Positions 6,539 through 9,478 of a stretch of DNA of 9,478 nucleotides are shown one piece after another; position 1 is the first letter of the stretch; each line of letters starts with the position of its first letter. The notes under the pieces are model-generated. The model was not told the origin of the DNA. It was given only the letters and a program-made list of their open reading frames with translations, and ran no database searches. The translations under genes were made by a program, and so were the position numbers. Origin of the DNA: Pseudomonadota bacterium (GTDB lineage Bacteria > Pseudomonadota > Alphaproteobacteria > Rhizobiales > Rhizobiaceae); the NCBI GenBank assembly GCA_023433855.1, contig JAEYTV010000016.1:1-9478 (forward strand). Direction: 5' to 3'.

Positions 6539-6552
6539 AGAGCTCCCGCTCT
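6539..6552 (+). repeat. Inverted repeat in the atpH leader
   Basis: AGAGC (6539-6543), loop TCCC, GCTCT (6548-6552): a perfect 5-bp stem that extends by a T/G wobble and a G/C pair (6537-6538 with 6553-6554). It lies about 90 bases before the atpH start. It could be a leader hairpin affecting mRNA stability or a protein-binding dyad. No T run follows. Confidence 0.4.
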
Positions 6553-6632
6553 GCAGGATCTGAAAATAATCAAACGAATTCAAGGGCATGCTGAACCTCC
6601 CTTCGGAAGGTCTGGCGCTTGAGTGGCAATAC

Positions 6633-6637
6633 AGGGA
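6633..6637 (+). promoter_or_regulatory. Ribosome-binding site fixing the atpH GTG start
   Basis: AGGGA lies four bases before the GTG at 6642. The same frame is open back to an ATG at 6588, but the 18 extra residues do not resemble AtpH, and that ATG has AAGGG only one base away, so 6642 is the better start. Confidence 0.65.
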
Positions 6638-6641
6638 AATT

Positions 6642-7208
6642 GTGCCCGTGGCTGACACGTCCCAGCTTATTTCCGGTGTAGCGGAGCGTTATGCTTCCTC
6701 GCTTTTCGAACTGGCTCGCGAGGCTGGCTCGGTCGAGCAGGTCGGTGCCGACCTGGATCGTATCCAGGCGTTGCTGGATGAAAGTGAAGATTTGCGTCGC
6801 CTGATTGGCAGTCCCGTGTTTGCGGCCGACGAGCAGCAGAGGGCGATTGCCGCCGTCTCCGACCGCGCCGGCATCGCGGGGCTTGTCGCGAACTTCCTCA
6901 GGGTGGTTGCCGGGAACCGTCGCCTCTTCGCTCTTCCGGGAATGATCCGGGCATTTCGGGAAATCGCTGCCGGTCATCGCGGCGAGATCACGGCCGAAGT
7001 CACTTCGGCTCATGCGCTCTCCGAGGCGCAGGAAACTGAACTTAAGTCGGCGCTGAAGGGCGTCACCGGCAAAGATGTCGCCATTGCTGTCACAGTCGAT
7101 CCGTCGATCCTCGGCGGCCTGATCGTCAAGGTTGGCTCTCGTCAGATCGATACCTCCCTTCGCACCAAACTCTCCACTCTTAAGCTTGCATTGAAAGAGG
7201 TCGGCTGA
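6642..7208 (+). CDS. atpH: F1 ATP synthase delta subunit (OSCP)
   Basis: The delta subunit sits on top of the alpha3-beta3 head and ties it to the peripheral stalk of F0. From the GTG at 6642 the protein has 188 residues, the usual size in Rhizobiales. The N-terminal helical domain begins [21 protein letters not shown] (6-24). The middle carries [18 protein letters not shown] (84-101). The C-terminal domain contains the OSCP/delta signature at 152-173 ([22 protein letters not shown] split across strand and helix) and ends KLALKEVG. It is the first gene of the F1 cluster. Its TGA overlaps the atpA ATG by one base, so translation is probably coupled. A GTG start is slightly weaker than ATG, which could help set the 1:3 ratio of delta to alpha; that is inference. 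F0 genes are not present nearby, as expected in alphaproteobacteria, where F0 and F1 genes are usually in separate operons. Confidence 0.95.
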   Translation: MPVADTSQLISGVAERYASSLFELAREAGSVEQVGADLDRIQALLDESEDLRRLIGSPVFAADEQQRAIAAVSDRAGIAGLVANFLRVVAGNRRLFALPGMIRAFREIAAGHRGEITAEVTSAHALSEAQETELKSALKGVTGKDVAIAVTVDPSILGGLIVKVGSRQIDTSLRTKLSTLKLALKEVG

Positions 7209-8737
7209 TGGATATCCGTGCAGCGGAAATTTCCGCAATTCTCAAGGATCAGATCAAGAATTTCGGTCAGGAAGCCGAAATCTCCGAGGTCGGCCAGGTT
7301 CTGTCCGTCGGTGACGGTATCGCTCGCGTCTATGGCCTCGACAATGTCCAGGCCGGTGAAATGGTGGAGTTCCCGGGCGGCATCCGCGGCATGGCGATGA
7401 ACCTCGAGGCTGACAACGTCGGCGTCGTCATCTTCGGTTCTGAGCGTGGCATCAAGGAAGGCGACACGGTCAAGCGGACCCGTGCCATCGTCGATGTTCC
7501 GGTTGGTCCGGAACTGCTCGGTCGCGTCGTTGACGCGCTTGGCAACCCGATCGACGGCAAGGGCCCGATCAATGCGACGCGCCGTTCGCGCGTCGACGTG
7601 AAGGCTCCCGGCATCATTCCGCGCAAGTCGGTTCATGAGCCCATGTCGACCGGCCTCAAGGCCATCGACGCCCTCATCCCCGTAGGTCGCGGCCAGCGCG
7701 AGCTGGTCATCGGTGACCGCCAAACCGGCAAGACCGCGATCATCCTCGACGCCTTCCTGAACCAGAAGGCCATCCACGATAACGGTCCGGAGAACGACAA
7801 GCTCTACTGCGTCTATGTGGCGATCGGCCAGAAGCGCTCCACGGTTGCCCAGTTCGTGAAGGTTCTTGAGGAACGCGGCGCTCTGCAGTATTCGATCATT
7901 GTTGCTGCAACCGCCTCCGATCCGGCGCCGATGCAGTACCTTGCTCCCTTCGCCGGTTGTGCGATGGGCGAATACTTCCGCGACAACGGGCAGCACGCGC
8001 TGATCGCCTATGACGACCTGTCCAAGCAGGCTGTCGCCTACCGCCAGATGTCCCTGCTTCTGCGCCGCCCGCCTGGCCGCGAAGCCTATCCGGGCGATGT
8101 CTTCTACCTGCACTCCCGTCTGCTGGAGCGTGCCGCGAAGCTCTCCGACGAACGTGGCGCGGGCTCGCTCACGGCTCTGCCTGTCATTGAAACGCAGGGT
8201 AACGACGTTTCCGCCTTCATTCCGACCAACGTGATCTCCATCACCGACGGCCAGATCTTCCTTGAAACCGACCTCTTCTACCAGGGCATCCGTCCCGCCG
8301 TGAACGTCGGTCTGTCGGTCTCGCGCGTCGGCTCGGCCGCTCAGGTCAAGGCGATGAAGCAGGTTGCCGGCTCGATCAAGGGCGAGCTTGCTCAGTATCG
8401 CGAAATGGCCGCCTTTGCCCAGTTCGGCTCCGACCTCGATGCCTCGACCCAGCGCCTGCTGAACCGGGGTGCGCGCCTGACTGAACTCCTGAAGCAGCCG
8501 CAGTTCTCGCCGCTGAAGACGGAAGAGCAGGTTGCTGTGATCTTTGCGGGCGTCAACGGATATCTCGATAAGATTTCTGTCGGGGATGTCGGCAAGTTCG
8601 AGCAGGGCCTGCTGTCGTACCTCCGCTCCGAGGGCAAGGGCGTTCTGGAGACGATTCGCACCGAAAAGCAGATCTCCGACGACACGAAGGCGAAGCTGAA
8701 GTCGGCCCTCGACACCTATGCCAAATCGTTCGCCTGA
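7208..8737 (+). CDS. atpA: F1 ATP synthase alpha subunit
   Basis: The alpha subunit forms the non-catalytic nucleotide sites of the alpha3-beta3 hexamer and gives the arginine finger to the catalytic sites on beta. The 509 residues match the family's full length. The N-terminal beta-barrel (~27-95) includes [14 protein letters not shown]. Walker A is GDRQTGKT at 169-176. The Walker B region is [10 protein letters not shown] at 263-272. The alpha/beta signature [10 protein letters not shown] lies at 363-372, followed immediately by Arg373, the arginine finger, in SRVGSAAQ. The C-terminal helical domain ends DTYAKSFA. The ATG overlaps the atpH stop by one base and has AGAGG seven bases upstream, inside the end of atpH. 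Codon choice looks strongly biased to C- and G-ending codons, as expected of a highly expressed gene. No frameshift or missing motif is seen. Confidence 0.98.
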   Translation: MDIRAAEISAILKDQIKNFGQEAEISEVGQVLSVGDGIARVYGLDNVQAGEMVEFPGGIRGMAMNLEADNVGVVIFGSERGIKEGDTVKRTRAIVDVPVGPELLGRVVDALGNPIDGKGPINATRRSRVDVKAPGIIPRKSVHEPMSTGLKAIDALIPVGRGQRELVIGDRQTGKTAIILDAFLNQKAIHDNGPENDKLYCVYVAIGQKRSTVAQFVKVLEERGALQYSIIVAATASDPAPMQYLAPFAGCAMGEYFRDNGQHALIAYDDLSKQAVAYRQMSLLLRRPPGREAYPGDVFYLHSRLLERAAKLSDERGAGSLTALPVIETQGNDVSAFIPTNVISITDGQIFLETDLFYQGIRPAVNVGLSVSRVGSAAQVKAMKQVAGSIKGELAQYREMAAFAQFGSDLDASTQRLLNRGARLTELLKQPQFSPLKTEEQVAVIFAGVNGYLDKISVGDVGKFEQGLLSYLRSEGKGVLETIRTEKQISDDTKAKLKSALDTYAKSFA

Positions 8738-8768
8738 AGTCAGGATCTAGCTCGAGGACCGATAACGG

Positions 8769-9478
8769 ATGCCTTCACTTAAGGATCTGAAAAACCGGAT
8801 CGCCTCCGTCAAGGCGACGCAGAAGATCACCAAGGCGATGAAGATGGGCGCCGCGGCAAAGCTGCGCCGGGCCCAGGAGGCAGCCGAGGCTGCCCGCCCA
8901 TACGCGGAACGGATGAACAGGGTATTGGCCGGCCTTTCGGCCGCCAATGCCGGGAATGCCGAAGCGCCGCTGCTGCTCTCGGGTACGGGCAAGGATCAGG
9001 TCCATCTCCTGGTCGTTGCGACCGGCGAGCGCGGATTGGCTGGTGGTTTCAACTCCTCCATCATCCGCCTGGCGCGCGACCATGCACAGAAGCTTCTTGC
9101 AGAAGGCAAGACGGTGAAGATCCTCACTGTCGGCCGCAAGGGCAACGACGTGCTGCGCCGCAGCTTCAAGGACAACATCGTCCACTACATTACCTTCCGC
9201 GAAGTCAAGCAGCTCGGTTTCGTCCAGGCTGACGAAGTGGCGCAGAAGGTGCTGCAGATGTTCAACGCCGGCGAGTTCGACGTGGCGACGCTGTTCTTCG
9301 CGCGCTTCCAGTCGGTGATCTCGCAGGTTGCGACCGCGCAGCAGATCATCCCTGCCAAGTTCGAGACGGGTGAAACTGCATCGACCGCAGCTTCCGCGCT
9401 CTATGAATACGAGCCGAGCGAACAGGAAATTCTGGAAGAGCTCCTGCCGCGCAACGTCGCGATGCAGATCTTCCGTGC
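8769..9478 (+). CDS. atpG: F1 ATP synthase gamma subunit, N-terminal ~236 residues (cut by window edge)
   Basis: The gamma subunit is the central rotor shaft linking the F0 c-ring to the catalytic head. The frame is open from the ATG at 8769 to the edge and gives 236 of an expected ~290 residues, so the C-terminal helix and its signature lie outside. The N-terminal helix begins [20 protein letters not shown], followed by [20 protein letters not shown]. The Rossmann-like middle carries [19 protein letters not shown] at ~80-98, and [11 protein letters not shown] closes the visible part. In the helix, residue 27 is Gly (codon GGC), where nearly all relatives I know have Val in KAMxMVAA. A single base (GTC to GGC) would explain it. 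A ribosome-binding site GAGGA (8754-8758) lies ten bases upstream. The gene follows atpA by 31 bases. The remaining subunit genes (beta, epsilon) are expected further right. Confidence 0.96.
   Translation, partial: MPSLKDLKNRIASVKATQKITKAMKMGAAAKLRRAQEAAEAARPYAERMNRVLAGLSAANAGNAEAPLLLSGTGKDQVHLLVVATGERGLAGGFNSSIIRLARDHAQKLLAEGKTVKILTVGRKGNDVLRRSFKDNIVHYITFREVKQLGFVQADEVAQKVLQMFNAGEFDVATLFFARFQSVISQVATAQQIIPAKFETGETASTAASALYEYEPSEQEILEELLPRNVAMQIFR

Larger units (their letters stand above)
6473..6641 (+). promoter_or_regulatory. Probable promoter and leader region of the atp operon
   Basis: No open frame in this stretch looks like a gene, and it directly precedes the atp genes, so their promoter should be here. 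The best -10-like element I see is TATGCT (6506-6511), with a poor -35 (GTGTTG near 6485-6490, only 15 bases away), so the exact promoter is not identified. The leader holds a hairpin at 6539-6552 and a small 4-bp stem CCTT/AAGG near 6600-6610. Confidence 0.35.

Noticed and set aside
6588..6641. Extended AtpH beginning at the ATG at 6588
   Set aside because: The 18 extra residues do not resemble AtpH, the ribosome-binding site is too close to that ATG, and the GTG at 6642 has a properly spaced site and gives the usual protein length.
7142..8113. Minus-strand frame opposite atpA
   Set aside because: This is an antisense shadow of the strongly biased atpA codons, with a low-complexity translation rich in Asp, Arg and Val and no known motif.

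Overview
The window looks like a chromosomal core region of an alphaproteobacterium of the Rhizobiales, most likely Rhizobiaceae (Rhizobium/Agrobacterium/Sinorhizobium-like). The grounds are high G+C coding sequence, protein sequences that read like rhizobial XerC, PriA and F1-ATPase subunits, and an F1 cluster beginning atpH-atpA-atpG without the F0 genes directly upstream. I cannot fix the genus from sequence alone.

Layout. Minus strand, left end: the first ~120 codons of a TraB/GumN-family exported protein (1-362, cut by the window edge), preceded on the same strand by xerC (442-1410), with a terminator-like hairpin between them. Plus strand from 1526 to the right end: a PlsC-like phospholipid/glycerol acyltransferase (1526-2452), a RecF/SMC-like AAA ATPase of unknown role (2500-3639), the replication-restart helicase priA (3689-5926), a small multi-pass membrane protein (5996-6379), a 262-base non-coding leader, and then atpH (6642-7208), atpA (7208-8737) and the start of atpG (8769 to the edge, incomplete). 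xerC and the acyltransferase gene are divergent and share a control region of about 115 bases.

How the genes relate. XerC (chromosome dimer resolution) and PriA (replication restart) both serve chromosome maintenance. The ATPase between the acyltransferase and priA has an unknown job. The atp genes form a tightly spaced operon (1-base overlap of atpH and atpA, 31 bases between atpA and atpG) encoding the delta, alpha and gamma subunits of F1. The membrane protein between priA and atpH has no established function from sequence; it may belong to a family tied to phage infection in Agrobacterium.

I see no mobile element, CRISPR array, tRNA or rRNA, and no clear new multi-gene system. The points most worth a second look are the small membrane protein, the stand-alone ATPase with an N in its Walker B motif, the variant H-x5-D motif of the acyltransferase, a perfect 8-bp dyad covering the acyltransferase start region, and an unusual glycine in the N-terminal helix of AtpG.
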